Positions 12,272-24,013 of a stretch of 64,000 nucleotides of DNA are shown here, piece after piece. Below the pieces are notes generated by a model. The model did not search any database. It was not told the origin of the DNA and saw only the letters and a list, made by a program, of their open reading frames with translations. Every line of letters starts with the position of its first letter. Within the stretch, counting starts at the first letter, position 1. The translations under genes were made by a program, and so were the position numbers. This DNA is from Fomes fomentarius (Eukaryota; Basidiomycota; Agaricomycetes; Polyporales; Polyporaceae): contig JABYQN010000001.1 in assembly GCA_022606135.1 (NCBI GenBank), forward strand, positions 2,046,001-2,110,000. Direction: 5' to 3'.

Positions 12272-13186
12272 TCATACCTCCATCTCCAGGGTTTTGGCCG
12301 GAGCCTGTCCCAACAACTCTACTTCCTCCAGCTGCTTGAGACGATCCCTCTCTTCCGCGACTTCTCGCAGTACAGAGTTGACCTGCTGTGTGACGACATT
12401 CGACTGCTTCCGCGCCAGGGCATTGAGCTGCGTCTTGACCCTCAAGTTTTCCGCCTCTAGGACCTCACACCGTTCGAACGCCGCGATCGCCTTCTCCCTC
12501 CAGTACTCGCGCCCATGGGTGAAGTTCCTCAGCGCATCCTCCAGCGCAAGCTTCTGCTTCGAGACCGACTCGACCTGCTCCGCGAGGAACTTGCCCGTCG
12601 CCGCGCGCAGCTCCTCGGCATTCTGGCGGAGCGTGCGTTCGCGGTCGAGCGCGTCGAGGACGCCTGCGGTCTCCGAGCCGGGCTGTGCGAACGCGAGCGC
12701 GAGGGCTTCCTTGAAGAAGGCGACTTGTGCGCGTAGGGAGGCGTTCTCTTCGGCGAGCGTGCGCTGTGTGTCCTTCTTCTTCCGCAGGAGGTCGTCCACG
12801 ATGATACGCAACTCTGTCTCGACGTCCCGCTGAGGGGCCGGGGCGTGAAGGGCTGGCGGCGGCGGAGAGACACTCAGATGAAAGACGAGGTCCCTAGATG
12901 GTACAGGAGGGGGATGCGCGGGCGGAGAAGGGGTTGCAGCGGCCGTAGGAAACACTGGCGTCGAGTGAAGTACCGGCGTTGAGTGAGAGAGGACTGGAGA
13001 ATCAAAGAAGAGTAGGTCTTCGCTTGAAGAAGAGACATGGTCTTGGATACCCAGCAGGGATGCGCAACTAGACTCATCTCTCCCGGATGCCAGGGAAGAC
13101 ATGCACGAGGAGTCGAACGAGGACGAGGACGAGTACGACAGTTCAGCCATTGCAGACAGGTTAGATAGTCCAGAGTGTCGAAGCAC
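12272..13186 (-). CDS. Coiled-coil protein, unknown function
   Basis: An open frame of 304 residues. The first part is Ser-rich (around residues 15-55) then Pro-rich, and residues about 115-300 form a long coiled coil (VETELRIIVDDLLRKKKDTQ, EENASLRAQVAFFKEAL, LREVAEERDRLKQLEEVEL). The start could be the Met at 13186 or MAELSYSSSSS at 13150. The 3' end is uncertain. After LEMEV the sequence reads GTATGA, a usable donor, and a good branch site (GCTAAC) plus CCCAG acceptor follow, which would replace the stop at 12272 by about 17 further codons ending at 12160. No family recognised. Confidence 0.72.
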   Translation of the reverse strand: MLRHSGLSNLSAMAELSYSSSSSFDSSCMSSLASGRDESSCASLLGIQDHVSSSSEDLLFFDSPVLSHSTPVLHSTPVFPTAAATPSPPAHPPPVPSRDLVFHLSVSPPPPALHAPAPQRDVETELRIIVDDLLRKKKDTQRTLAEENASLRAQVAFFKEALALAFAQPGSETAGVLDALDRERTLRQNAEELRAATGKFLAEQVESVSKQKLALEDALRNFTHGREYWREKAIAAFERCEVLEAENLRVKTQLNALARKQSNVVTQQVNSVLREVAEERDRLKQLEEVELLGQAPAKTLEMEV

Positions 13187-13630
13187 TCAGCACTCTACGC
13201 ATCCCCGTTTTCCGCATTTTCGGCCGTCCTGCGACGGAGGCTGGCAAATCGGCCACAGGAGGTGCAGTGCAATCGGAATTCATGTCAGCCACTAGTGACC
13301 GAAGTACTGACGGCTAAGTCGCGATGGCTCTTGAGCCTATATGGCACCGTATAGCAGGACAAGCGGGACAGAAGCAAGTAGGCATATATGAGTGAGATGC
13401 AGTTTAGGACAACGAAGACAGCAGAATATGGTGGTGGGGGAGCTAACTCGCGACTATCATTGCAATGTCCCGCTACACACTGGGGACAGACGCCGCCGCC
13501 TCGCATCGACTTCCCCGCTCTGAGATCGACACCCACCTGCTCTTTCGCCGCGGCTGGACCTTGCTACCTCTTGACTTCTCGTGCCTGCTTGAACATATTC
13601 CCTTTATAGGGCGAGCCACGGGGCTGCGAG

Positions 13631-16600
13631 ATGGACTACTTCTCAAAGTTCCTCCGGTCGAACATCCAACCGACGCCCAAGGCAGAGGTGCGGTCCGTTC
13701 ATTCTCCGCGACCATTCAAATATGCTTGACGGTTTGGTAACATGTATAGATCGACCATGCGCAGGAGTTCCATAAGTCATGGGTGCTCATCAAGGTAAGG
13801 CGTGTTCACCAAGGTTCGCTTGACCCATCGCTGAACCCAATATCGTCAAGAATACACTACTCCATCCCGATGAGCGACAATTGACGCGCGGAGTCAAGTC
13901 AACAGATGTGCCCGCACATCTGCAATCTATGGTGGATGCCTTGGTGTGGGAGTCTACGCGTACGGAGGAAGGGTATGTCAGACAACCGTGGTCCCGTTGG
14001 TCTGTGCTCACGCTGGTCGTCGTTAGCGGCACGGGTGCATGCTTGGAATACTTGCTGAAGAATGGTATGTTGTATCGCTACTGAACATAACCTGTGTCTC
14101 ATTCCCGACGATGGCAAGACGTGCTTGGAACACTGGTGAAGCTTAGCGAGGCCGACCGACCTTTCGGCATCCAAGCAGAGGTCCTCCGAGCCGTTCAAAA
14201 CATGGTTGTCCTCCTGGACGAGCAATTTCTAGTCCATTCTGCGGTGCACAAGGCTGTCCTCCGCCTCTTGCGCAACTGTGTCGGCGATGACATCCAAGAG
14301 CAGCTGGATGGGCGCAACAAGCCGATGGGAGCCGCAGGCAATGTTAGTAACCGTACTCAACCATCCGAGTACGAGGAAGACTGTGAGTACTCCTCAACCC
14401 TTGTATCTGTATATGCATATACTCAACTCGTCGTCAGTGGTCAACTTGCTTTGCATCCTCTGCAGCAGGATTCGGACGTATCGCGAGCTGTTAATGATCT
14501 TCTTCCACGATAAGCAGTGGTACCGCCCAGAGCCGTTATTTGCAGTAGAAGAAGAAGACGAAGAGGAGGAGGAAGAGGCCGAGCAACAGCCGAGCGAACA
14601 GACCTCAACAGAACCTCCTGCCCCCCAACGGCCCACCTCTCCCGCTTCGTCACACCAGACAGACAACTCCGGTCTCGGCTCTTCCACTACGAAAAAGCCT
14701 GAGTACGAGTTCTTACTGTTCAACTATCTCCTACGCTTCGTCCACCGCGAAGGCCAGATCGGAGACTTCGCTCGCGCCGGCTTGCTGTTCCTCATGGATG
14801 TTGCTATGTCCCCCGTCGATGCGGCCCACAAGGGTGCAGACGACGATCTACGAAGCTCTACGTCCACGCTTACGGCGATAGATCACGATCCCAACACTGA
14901 CGCTGCTCTTGCTCTTGCGGAGTATATCCTGGACGGCGACTTCTCCGATGTGCTTGCCGCTGGCTTAGCCGCGGTATATTCCTTGCTTCCCACAAAGATC
15001 GAGGTCAGGCCACCCATCTCAGCAGACACCACACCTGGGACCTCCATGATACTCGGCAGCAGCAATGAGCCTGAGCTCTCACCAGATGAGAAGGAGAAGC
15101 TTGACGCCGAGCGGGAGAGGACGCGGGCTATGGGGTTAGAAGAGTCGTCAAATCCGGACTTCAAGGCTCGTCTTGATCACTTTTTGAAGTTGCTAGAGTT
15201 CCTACAAGATGTGTTCCGTCGCAACAAGGTGTATGACTCCGGCGAAGGCAGTCTCGATGCATCGGTCTTGGTCGGCTCTGCCATCGTGCAATCAATCCTC
15301 GATGCGGTACGCCGCGTGTTCTTGGAGAACATCCTCTATCCTTCCATCCTCGAGTGTTCGGATGCCGACGGGAGTGCAGTGGCGGTGATATCGTACATCG
15401 AAATCATGATCAGGACGTTAGAGAACGGGCAGCTCGCGGACCTCCTCATCGACTTCCTCATGAGTGAAGACAATGCCGAGGATCTTTCTTCGTCCAGGCC
15501 ACGTCCACACTCTATGCTGGTACTCGCCGGCAAGGCACCTCCGACAACTGCACAGGCAGATGCCAAAAAGGCGAAGCAGAGGCGGCGGAAGAGCACTGCG
15601 ATGACTTTGCTAGAGATGGAGGCCCCAGAAGCACGCAAACAATCGTCGTACTTCACTTCCATGGGTCGATTCACGCTGAAGGATCTCATCCTCACGAGTC
15701 TGCGGTCAAAGTCCCAACCAACAGCGACTGCTGCTCTGCAGCTCCTCCAATCCCTCTTACTCCAGTACTGCACCCTTTGCGTCGATCGACTGCTCGTGGT
15801 CATCCACGATCCTCAAGCCACATCCTTCCCCCAACCTGCTATTCTGCCTGACGCATTCGAGAACGATCCGCTACCACCTCCAAAACCCGCTAACGACTCA
15901 GACGAGGAGGACGCATTCGTATACCCTGGCGCGGATGATGCTCAAGCACTGGAGCCCGCCCGCCCCAAATCGACCATCGTCTTCAGCCAACCTGATACTA
16001 CTTACTGGACGCATGAGCGCGAGATGGGGTTGTACCTTCAACTTGTCTCGCGTGTCGATCCTAATCATGCCGAGGACGCCTTCAGCACGGGGTATGACCA
16101 CTATCTGCGGGACGCCTTGTTTTCAATCCAGAGCCAGTCCTGCTTCCGACTTGATGCTGATGCTGAGGCACGAACGAAGCTCAAGCATCGGCTCAATCCC
16201 AATGATCCCGTGCTATCGCTTGTCCTAGTATCATTGAGGAAATTCTTCTCCAACACCCCGGAGACAAACATGGCCTTGACTGGCGTCCTTGCGACGCTCG
16301 CACTGTGTCCCGACCGCTCATTAGCTGGTTGGTTGACGTTTGCTCCGAAAGAGACACCCACTCCCTCGAACAATCGTGACCAGGACGACTCACTGGCCAA
16401 CGAGGATGATGGTGACGACCGCTCAATCGACTTCCTGATAGAAGAGAAACTCGCCTCGGAGTTCAACACGCTTCCGGCATCGAGCATGGACGAGCAGTCG
16501 CGCCCTGTCATTTACTCGATATTCCACGGACTCGTCGCGCAGCTCGAGCGGTACCGCCAGCTGGTCGAGAACTTCGACCAGTATCTCCAGGAGCGTCGGC

Positions 16601-17208
16601 AAGGGCTGCTCTTCAACGAGAACCTGACAGATGCCCTGACCCTTGCGCTCGACTTTGAGACGCCGAAGTCGAGCGTATTCGGTGGTGCGCTATCCTCGAT
16701 GCTGTCGTCGCCTGTCGAAACGCCTGCACAGAAGCTCAAACCTAAACCCAAGCAGTCCGCGTCGTCGTCCTTTGTCTCCTTCCTCACCCCTAAGAAGAAC
16801 AAGCCCGCGAGGCCTACGCCTTCAGAGCCCACGACGCCTTCCCGTGGCGGCGCGAGGGCCGTTGACGCTAGCCCGTTCGGTCCGCACTATCAGAAGACGG
16901 GTGCTATCACCGTCGAGCCCTACCTCGCACCAGCGCCTTCTACTGGCCCCTGGACGCCGGCGAAGTCGCGCAAATGGAACACGGACGAGGAGGATGTCTT
17001 TGGGTCGTCAGGCCAGTGGGGAGGAGAGAATCGTGGCTCTCAGGTCGTGGACGATTCAGACGAGGAAGAGGACGCATCCAAGGTGACGCACGTCACGCTC
17101 TCGCAGCTGCTCGACAACGTCGTGATTCTGGAAGAGTCTATCAAGGAGTTGGTGGCCATTATACATGCAAGACGAAGTTTGGGTATAGATCCAATCCGCT
17201 ACCTGTAA
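13631..17208 (+). CDS. FHIP (FAM160, RAI16-like) family protein
   Basis: Six exons (13631-13687, 13750-13794, 13851-13972, 14027-14064, 14119-14382, 14438-17208; 3297 nt) encode 1098 residues. The N-terminal part shows the FHIP pattern: MDYFSKFLRSNIQP, EFHKSWVLIKNTLLHPDE, MVDALVWESTRTEE, CLEYLLKN and FLLFNYLLRFVHREGQIGDF. FHIP proteins join the FTS-Hook complex, which links early endosomes to dynein. Acidic and low-complexity inserts interrupt the fold (EEEDEEEEEEAEQQ near residue 190; Ser/Pro-rich stretch near the C-terminus). The C-terminus has a short helix (VTLSQLLDNVVILEESIKEL). All splice phases agree with conserved residues. Confidence 0.87.
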
Positions 17209-17742
17209 CTTATTTGAGTTCAAGTCCATTGGTGCTATCACATACTGCGTGCGGGTTTGGTACTCGAGTGTCTGAGACCTGAAGTGTTTATAATCGATAT
17301 GGCGCGGAAGGGAAAGAGCACGTTAGAAAGATGATCACAACGCATCGCAAGGCATGGAGTTACGGTCTAGTCACGCGTTGAGTCCGCCTTCAGGCTTGCA
17401 AGATATGATCGCTACCCGATATGCTGCCATCCCTTGTAGAGCCTGACCCAGATCTGGAAGTGGCCCACTCATTGTATAGCACGTATATGGGAGGCATGTC
17501 TTGCGTGCGCTGATCTGGTCGGATGTAACAGTACTGCCAGGTGTGCCCGGGCCGGGCCCAGTGAGCTTTGTTCGCATTGCATACCTGGCTATGACCACAG
17601 CGACTTATGCCGGGCCACAATTTCACTTTGTAAACAATACGGAGATCAGAAAGACACTGCTACTAGTAGCACCGCGACCTCTCTGTTCAAAGTACCAGAT
17701 CTAGCAACGTACTAAAACAATTTCAATACGTTGAACGGGTTG
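17209..17742. other. Intergenic, convergent 3' ends
   Basis: This stretch lies between the convergent FHIP gene and the first S33 peptidase gene. Open frames here are short and overlap on both strands, with no coding pattern or recognisable RNA. It should hold the two 3' UTRs and terminators. Confidence 0.5.
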
Positions 17743-20107
17743 TCAAACATCGCCCGCGGGGAGGTTGGCCAATATATCCGCAGTGGTCACTCCCGGGTAC
17801 ACCTCATAATCAGTATCCACTTCACACACAGTGTTGTTCGCTGGAACCTATGATGTGCGATGAACGCAAGGTTAGTTTGACGAGTAGAATGACGTCATCG
17901 TATGACCAACATGACTTACCGTCCCGTTCACCATGTATCCTACGAAGATGTTGTGCATGCATTCCGACGGCTCAGCATCCGACGTGTGCTGTATCGTCTA
18001 TCAGAAGCCGTAGTGTAGATATATGCGAGACAAACTCACGCCGAAACCATTCAGCCGGACCAACGCCGCGCTATCCCCGAGGAAACCTGCCAATGCTTGC
18101 GCACCCGAAAGAGGCGTAACAGGGTCATACTGGAGGAAGTTGAGTGCGACATGAGATTCCGCGGAATGAGGTACTCGCCGTGTTTGAAGCGATCACAATC
18201 TTGTTCGCAAGCGTCTTATTGAACGGGCCTTGGTATCTCTCTACCGCACGGACGGGCCAGAATGAGCACGTCAGGCTGGGCCATACCGAGGCAACTGTTT
18301 CCATAGAATGAATGTGAGTTTCTGGTGCGCCACGATATCCGGGAAGGCCGTACACATGTGCGAGACCGTTTGCGTGCCCTTGATGACGGCCTTGAAGACA
18401 TCCGTCATGTTGACGCGCGGATCAACGTCCACGCTGTCCCCACAGAAGATGGCTTGGTAGCTATATGATGGTGTCTCATTCATCTGATTCTGGCGCCTGA
18501 TTTGACTGAACCAGGACGTCAGTGTCGCTCGGACTCGTCAATCACGGATGGCACATACATTTTGTCCTGGCGCAACTTACGCGAGCCCCCCCTCTTGCTC
18601 AAATTCTGGCCAGACTCTCCTTTGACAATCGAAACAGCCTGAGGATAAAAGTCATTGATAAACGTGGACCAATTGGTCGGAATGGTCATCTCGTCCAGGA
18701 GAGCTGCTGCATCGCTTGTCAGACTGGAGATCATAAGTAATGAACCACATAGTCAAAAAGTACTCACAGCGAATTTGTCCCGATGTGAGTGGAACGGACG
18801 TGTTCTTGCGTGTAGCATCGTGTGCAGCATTGATGAGGGCCTGAAATTTCGCATCTATATCCAATGGCCCATCTCCCTCAGATGCCGCAGCACAATTCTG
18901 CGGCCCCGTGAGGGCGCATCCTGTGATGAAGCCTTTGTAGACAGCATCGGAGGACTCGTATTGCTGTGCGTCCCAGACCTACAAGCCACGTCCTCAGCGC
19001 ATTGATCATAATCGCACAGGGTAGAGATGCACCGTCGATGTCTCCTGTGTAGCGAAAGTTTGGGGATTGATGATGCCGTCGATTATTACACGTCCTACCC
19101 GCTAGAGCGCCAAGGTAAGTTCACAAGGCCAGAACGAAAGACGGCAGGATCGCTCGCCTCCGGGAACACTAGAATCAAACATCAACGTCAAGCATACTCA
19201 CATGGTGTAGGAACTCACTATTCACGAACCAGGCCCCAATCAGTGTGCCGTACGATATCCCGATATAGTTGATGGGGGCGTCTGGACCATCGAGTGCGTC
19301 CGCCATAGCGACCATATCCCGTACCGCTGCGGCAGTACCGAGATATTGCAGAAACTTGCCGCTAGGCGCACTGAGGCACAACTGTTCGACCTGTCTGTAC
19401 TTCTTCTGCATGGTGGGAGCTTGAGACAAGAGTGCCTTGATATCGGCCGGGTCAGTGAAGTTGCCCGTTTCCTCGATACCGGTGAACTCGATCGTGCCGT
19501 TGAACAGTTGATTATACTGTTCGATACTGTCGAAGCAGTACACTTCGCCGGGGCTGGTGCAACAAGTTAGGTGGGGGCGCAAGTGTGAAACAAGCGCATA
19601 CGTATACTGACCTGGTGAGGGAGCCGACGCCCCGTGGGTCCCAAGTCACGATGTCATATACACCTCCGGTCACTGACAGGAGGGATTCCTTGGATGCATT
19701 GTCGTTAAGGACCGCCAATCCAGATATACTGGGACCCCCTGGTTATGGTCCGAGGTGAATTGAAAGTTACACGGGAAAAGTCATGTGTGTCAACAGACCT
19801 GGGTTGTAGAAAACTGTCCCACGTCTCTGTGCAGTGGCGTTCGCCTTCACAACTGCGATGCGAGCATTCCCTATTCCCAAATGATGGTAGTCAAGGGGTA
19901 CTTCCAAGAATGCGCACTCAAGCGAAGGATCGGTCACGACTGTTGGATCGCAGGTGTGCCATTTGAGCTTGAGAGACAGGATTTAGTCAGTGAAGGACTG
20001 AATGAACGCTAGGCCAAGCTCACCGAAGATGCGGACGAAGGGCGGGAGACGTAGGCAGCAAGCAACTTGAGGGTGAGTAAGGGCAGGGGCTTGACGGGGA
20101 ACAACAT
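17743..20107 (-). CDS. Secreted S33 (TAP-like) serine peptidase, copy A
   Basis: About 12 exons encode a secreted alpha/beta hydrolase of roughly 535 residues. Exon 1 (20107-20024) gives a hydrophobic signal sequence (LPLLTLKLLAAYV). Then come KWHTCDPTVVTDPSLECAF, the mature S33 core with nucleophile Ser in GISYGTLIG, acid Asp in NTYDPVTPLSG and His in LNGFGHTSDAEPSE. The oxyanion-hole motif reads GGPS instead of the usual GGPG. The order of blocks and the cap with ETGNFTDPADI match fungal tripeptidyl-aminopeptidase-like enzymes (Abhydrolase plus TAP C-terminal domain), which release N-terminal residues from short peptides outside the cell. An 11-nt microexon (19168-19158) is followed by an intron starting GC (19157-19102); a second GC-AG intron is at 18178-18130. 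The frame is intact. Confidence 0.87.
19102..19157 (-). other. GC-AG intron unique to peptidase copy A
   Basis: The exon end GAG is followed by GCGAGC, not GTGAGC. Splicing to the AG before CGGGTAGG restores the conserved RVGRVIIDGIINP block. Copies B and C have GTGAGC and GTGAGA at the same place, so this is a donor T-to-C change. Confidence 0.75.
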
Positions 20108-20744
20108 GATGAGACACCGCGGCTGGACTCCATATGCATAGAAACATTGAGACCTTATAAGACTGTGATGGAAGAGCGTGGCGCGGCGCTGGTACGCCGA
20201 ACCTTGAATGCTGTCAGTGACGGAATAGCTCGGGCTCACATATCTTCCTCGTTTCGATATAGTCCGACATCGATGCAGCTCTGCCACGCCAGGTCAGCTG
20301 CTATGGATGATATCTGGCTCCGCTGCGTACGATATCCGTAGAGATATGTAGTATGTCCACCGAAAGTTGGCTGAAAACATGAGAGGTGCCGAGCGGAAGA
20401 TGCGCGGTACTAAGCCTCCGCTCACGGCCAACGAGCGGCCAACTGTCAATGAATGCACAGTACGTGATGGCGCTAGGGGCCCAAACGCTGAGGAGAAGGG
20501 AGAATATGACGTATGGCCCAGGGCTGACGCGGACGCATTGATGATGCGGTGAGAGCGATGGACTGCCTGGAGCCGCCCTCTCTTCCGAACACGGAGGGTC
20601 AATGCATGATCAACTTGTATGTAGTGCTTCACGAACAGGTTATACGTATAGTCTCGACTTGGCTGGAGGAACGCTACTACAAAAATTCCACCAAGTCAAA
20701 GCGTCAGGCGCAAGTAGTAAAGTACACTTCAATCAAGGCAACTC
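20108..20744. other. Intergenic between S33 copies A and B
   Basis: It contains the promoter and short 5' UTR of copy A and the 3' end of copy B. No open frame looks coding and I see no peptidase remnant here. Confidence 0.5.
20155..20160 (-). promoter_or_regulatory. TATA-like element upstream of peptidase copy A
   Basis: A TTATAA hexamer lies about 48 nt before the start codon. Copies B and C have TATA-like elements at about 40-45 nt before their ATG, so the spacing is conserved across the array. Confidence 0.4.
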
Positions 20745-23134
20745 TCAAATATCGCTTGTGGGCAGATTGGCTAGGATATCCGCCGTGGTCACTCCCGGGT
20801 ACACCTCATAATCAGCGTCCACCTCACACACGGTCTCGTTCGCGGGGAACTACGATGCGCAAGGACACGAGCCAATTTCCATGAGCACCATAATGCCATA
20901 TGTTTCAGTGCGACAAACAGAACTTACCGTCCCGTTCACCATGTATCCTACGAAGATGTTGTGCATGCATTCCGACGGCTCAGCATTCGACGTGTGCTGT
21001 ATCGTCTATCAGAAGGACCCATGATGTAGATCTATGCGAGACAAACTCACGCCGAAACCATTCAGCCGGACCAACGCCGCGCTATCCCCGAGGAAACCTG
21101 CCAATGCTTGCGCACCCGAGAGAGGCGTAACAGGGTCATACTGGAGGAAGTTGAGCCATGCAGAATGGGATTCCGCGGAATGAGGTACTCGCCGTGTTTG
21201 AAGCGATCACAATCTTGTTCGCAAGCGTCTTGTTGAACGGGCCTTGGTATCTCTCTACCGCACGGACGGGCCAGAATGAGCACGTCAGGCTGGGCCATAC
21301 GGAGGCAACTGTTTCCATAGAATGAATGTGAGTTTTTGGTGCGCCACGATTTCCAGCAGGGACATACACATGTGCGAGATCGTCTGCGTGCCATTGATCG
21401 CGGCCTTGAAGACATCCGTCATGTTGACGTGCGGATCAACGTCCACACTGTCTCCGCAGAAGATGGCCTCGTAGCTATACGCTCGTGTCTCGTTCATCTG
21501 ATTCTGGCGCCTGAATTGGCGACTGACAAAGGACGTCAGTGTCGCTCGGACTCGTCTATCGCAGACATACCTTCTGTCACTGTGCAAATTCGGCGAGTTC
21601 CCCCTCTTGCTCAAATTCTGGCCCGACTCTCCTTCCACGGTGGATACAGCCTGAGGATACCAGTCATTCATGAAAGTGGACCAGTTGGTCGGATTGTACA
21701 TCGCGCTCCTGAGATCACCTGCTTCACTTGTCAGATCAGGGTTCATATCTTCCATGCAATCAACGGATGCTCACCGCGGCGGATCTGCCCCGATGTAAGG
21801 GGAACGGATGTATTCTTTCGTGTAGCATCATGTGCAGCATTGATGAGAGCCTGGAATGTTGCGTCTACATCCAGTGGCCCATCTCCTTCAGACGCGGCAG
21901 GACAACCTTGCGGTCCAGTGAGTGCACATCCTGTGACGAGCCCTTTATAGATAGTGTCGATGGACTCGTATTGCGGTGAATCCCAAACCTGTAGACCATT
22001 TCCTCAGCGATACAGTGGTGATTGTGCCAAGGTTGCGACATACCGTCGATGTCTCCTGAGTCGCGAAAGTCTCAGGGTTGATGACGCCGTTGATAATCAC
22101 ACGTCCTACACGCTGAGGTGCCAAGGTTAGTTCGTTAGTGTGGACAAAGAGCAACCTATCTGCTCACCTCGGGAAACACTGATATATGATGATCAGTTTC
22201 AAGAGTGTGAGCTGGAAGGCTGTAGAGACTCACTGTTCACGAACCAAGCCCCGATGAGCGTGCCGTACGATACTCCGATATAGTTGATTGGGGTGTCCGG
22301 GCCATCGAGTGCGTTCGCCATCGACACCATGTCACGCACTGCTGCGGCCGTACCGATGTATCGCAAGAACTTCCCGCTAGGCCCATCGAGACACTTCTGT
22401 TCAACCTGTCTGTATTTCTCCTGCATGATCGGAGCTTGAGCCAGGAGTGCTTCGATGTCCGCTGGGTCGGTGAAGTTGCCCGTTTCCTCGATGCCGGTGA
22501 GCTCGATTGTGCCATTGAAGAACTCGTTGTACTCTTCAACGCTGTTGAAGCAGAAGACTCCCCCAGGACTATGACAAGTCAGGCGAGGCCATACGGCAGA
22601 AACAAAGTGCATATACTGACCTGGTGAGGGAGCCGACGCCCCGCGGATCCCAACTGACGATGTCATAAACACCTCCTGTGATTGACAAGAGGGAATCTCT
22701 CGTCGTGTTTTGATTGAGGACTGTTACTCCCGGCCCACCGGGTCCACCTATCCGCAATGCTCAATGAATAACAGATCCCGCGAAACGGAAAATAGCGCTT
22801 CAACAGACCTGGATTGTAGAATACCGTCCCGCGTCTCTCCCCTGTGGCATTGACCTTTGCAACGGCAATGCGAGCATTTCCAACATCTGGGTCGTGATAA
22901 TCGAGGGGTACTGTGAAGTAAGCGCAATCAAGGTGAGGATCGGTCACAACGGAAGGGTCGCATGGGCCCCATTCAAGCTTGGACTCGCGCTGCGACAGGG
23001 TCGCTGCTCAGTGAAACAACGAACGGACGGTGGCCAGCAAGGTAAATACTCACAGGATAGGCAGCCAAAATGTGAGTGACAGGGACAGTGAGGAGGGAAG
23101 TCAAAAAGGGCCATGTCAGGGAGAACAGCATCAT
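20745..23134 (-). CDS. Secreted S33 (TAP-like) serine peptidase, copy B
   Basis: Intact paralogue of its neighbours with the same exon pattern, about 540 residues. Exon 1 (23134-23054) is a signal peptide (MMLFSLTWPFLTSLLTVP). The mature part begins RESKLEWGPCDPSVVTDPH. The oxyanion-hole region has GGPGGPGVTVL. The catalytic triad is Ser in GVSYGTLIG, Asp in NTYDPVTPLSG and His in NGFGHTSNAEPSE. Conserved Cys residues (PCDPS, LDCAY, FCGDS, LTCSF, SECMH, TVCEV) fit disulphides in a secreted enzyme, and NGT/NTT/NFT sites allow N-glycosylation. It shares one GC-AG intron with copy A (21192-21141). The probable role is extracellular peptide degradation for nutrition. Start: the first of two adjacent ATGs. 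Confidence 0.89.
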
Positions 23135-24013
23135 GGCTGGCTGCGGTCGCCTCTCCGTGGGTTCGACCTCGCTATATAGAACCCTAGCAGCGCTGGTGTG
23201 TCACACCTTAGGAGCACTTGTCATCGCAGGGAAGGAACATGCCAAGGTGGCTTAGTACGTATAGGCAGTCGCCGCAACTGTAACTTTGGGGTGAACCACT
23301 GAAGTCGTGCGCCAACTGTCAGCGAAGACGAGATGACGTTGGATCATATGCAAGGTACAAGTCGGACGCTCAGAACACAGCGCGTAGATGACGTCGGGGC
23401 GGCAGATGATGTTACTGTCACAGTCCAGCACCGCATAGACTGCGCCAACTGCCCCGAGGTGGTCAATCAACACTCCGATGGACCGGGGGTGAACGTAACC
23501 CTGCACGGACCTTGTCAGGCCCTCCTCTTGAACAGGCCGCTTGCATCAGTGGCTTCATACCCAATCACCCCACTGGCTCCGATCCGACACTGGCTGGAAT
23601 GCATTGCACAGATATGTTGGCAAAGTCGGCCGCGCCGGTCAGTGTGTATTGAACAGTGACCTCGGGCTGTGTCCCCTGCCAGACTGGTGAAGGGACAGGA
23701 AAGATACGTATACTACTACTTGTAATATCAGGCTCTGCTGAGTTAGTGAGAATTGAGCAGAGAGGGAGAATACTGGTAGCGCTTAGTAGGATGAGGTTGG
23801 AGTCGGAGGCCCACAGTTGCCACAGTCACATTGACGGCGGTCGGCCCGATTGTCCCGAAAACAACCGCACAGCGACCACGGCCCTTCAAATCTCGAAGTA
23901 TGTCACTCTCATTACCTGACAGCGTCCATGGGACACAGTAATAGACACCATCGAGCGAATGTCCCTGAATATTATAGGCATAGGTAAATACGGTCTAGCT
24001 TACGGCGTCAAAG
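23135..24013. other. Intergenic between S33 copies B and C
   Basis: The promoter of copy B lies at the left edge. The rest has only short overlapping frames, no tRNA-like fold and no visible peptidase fragment. Confidence 0.5.
23171..23180 (-). promoter_or_regulatory. TATA-like element upstream of peptidase copy B
   Basis: The sequence TCTATATAGC on the coding strand lies about 40 nt before the ATG of copy B, implying a short 5' UTR. Equivalent AT-rich boxes precede copies A and C. Confidence 0.45.

Noticed and set aside
23150..23185. A GGTTCGAC stretch resembling a tRNA T-arm
   Set aside because: No matching acceptor stem, anticodon arm or D-arm is present; it lies in the promoter of peptidase copy B.
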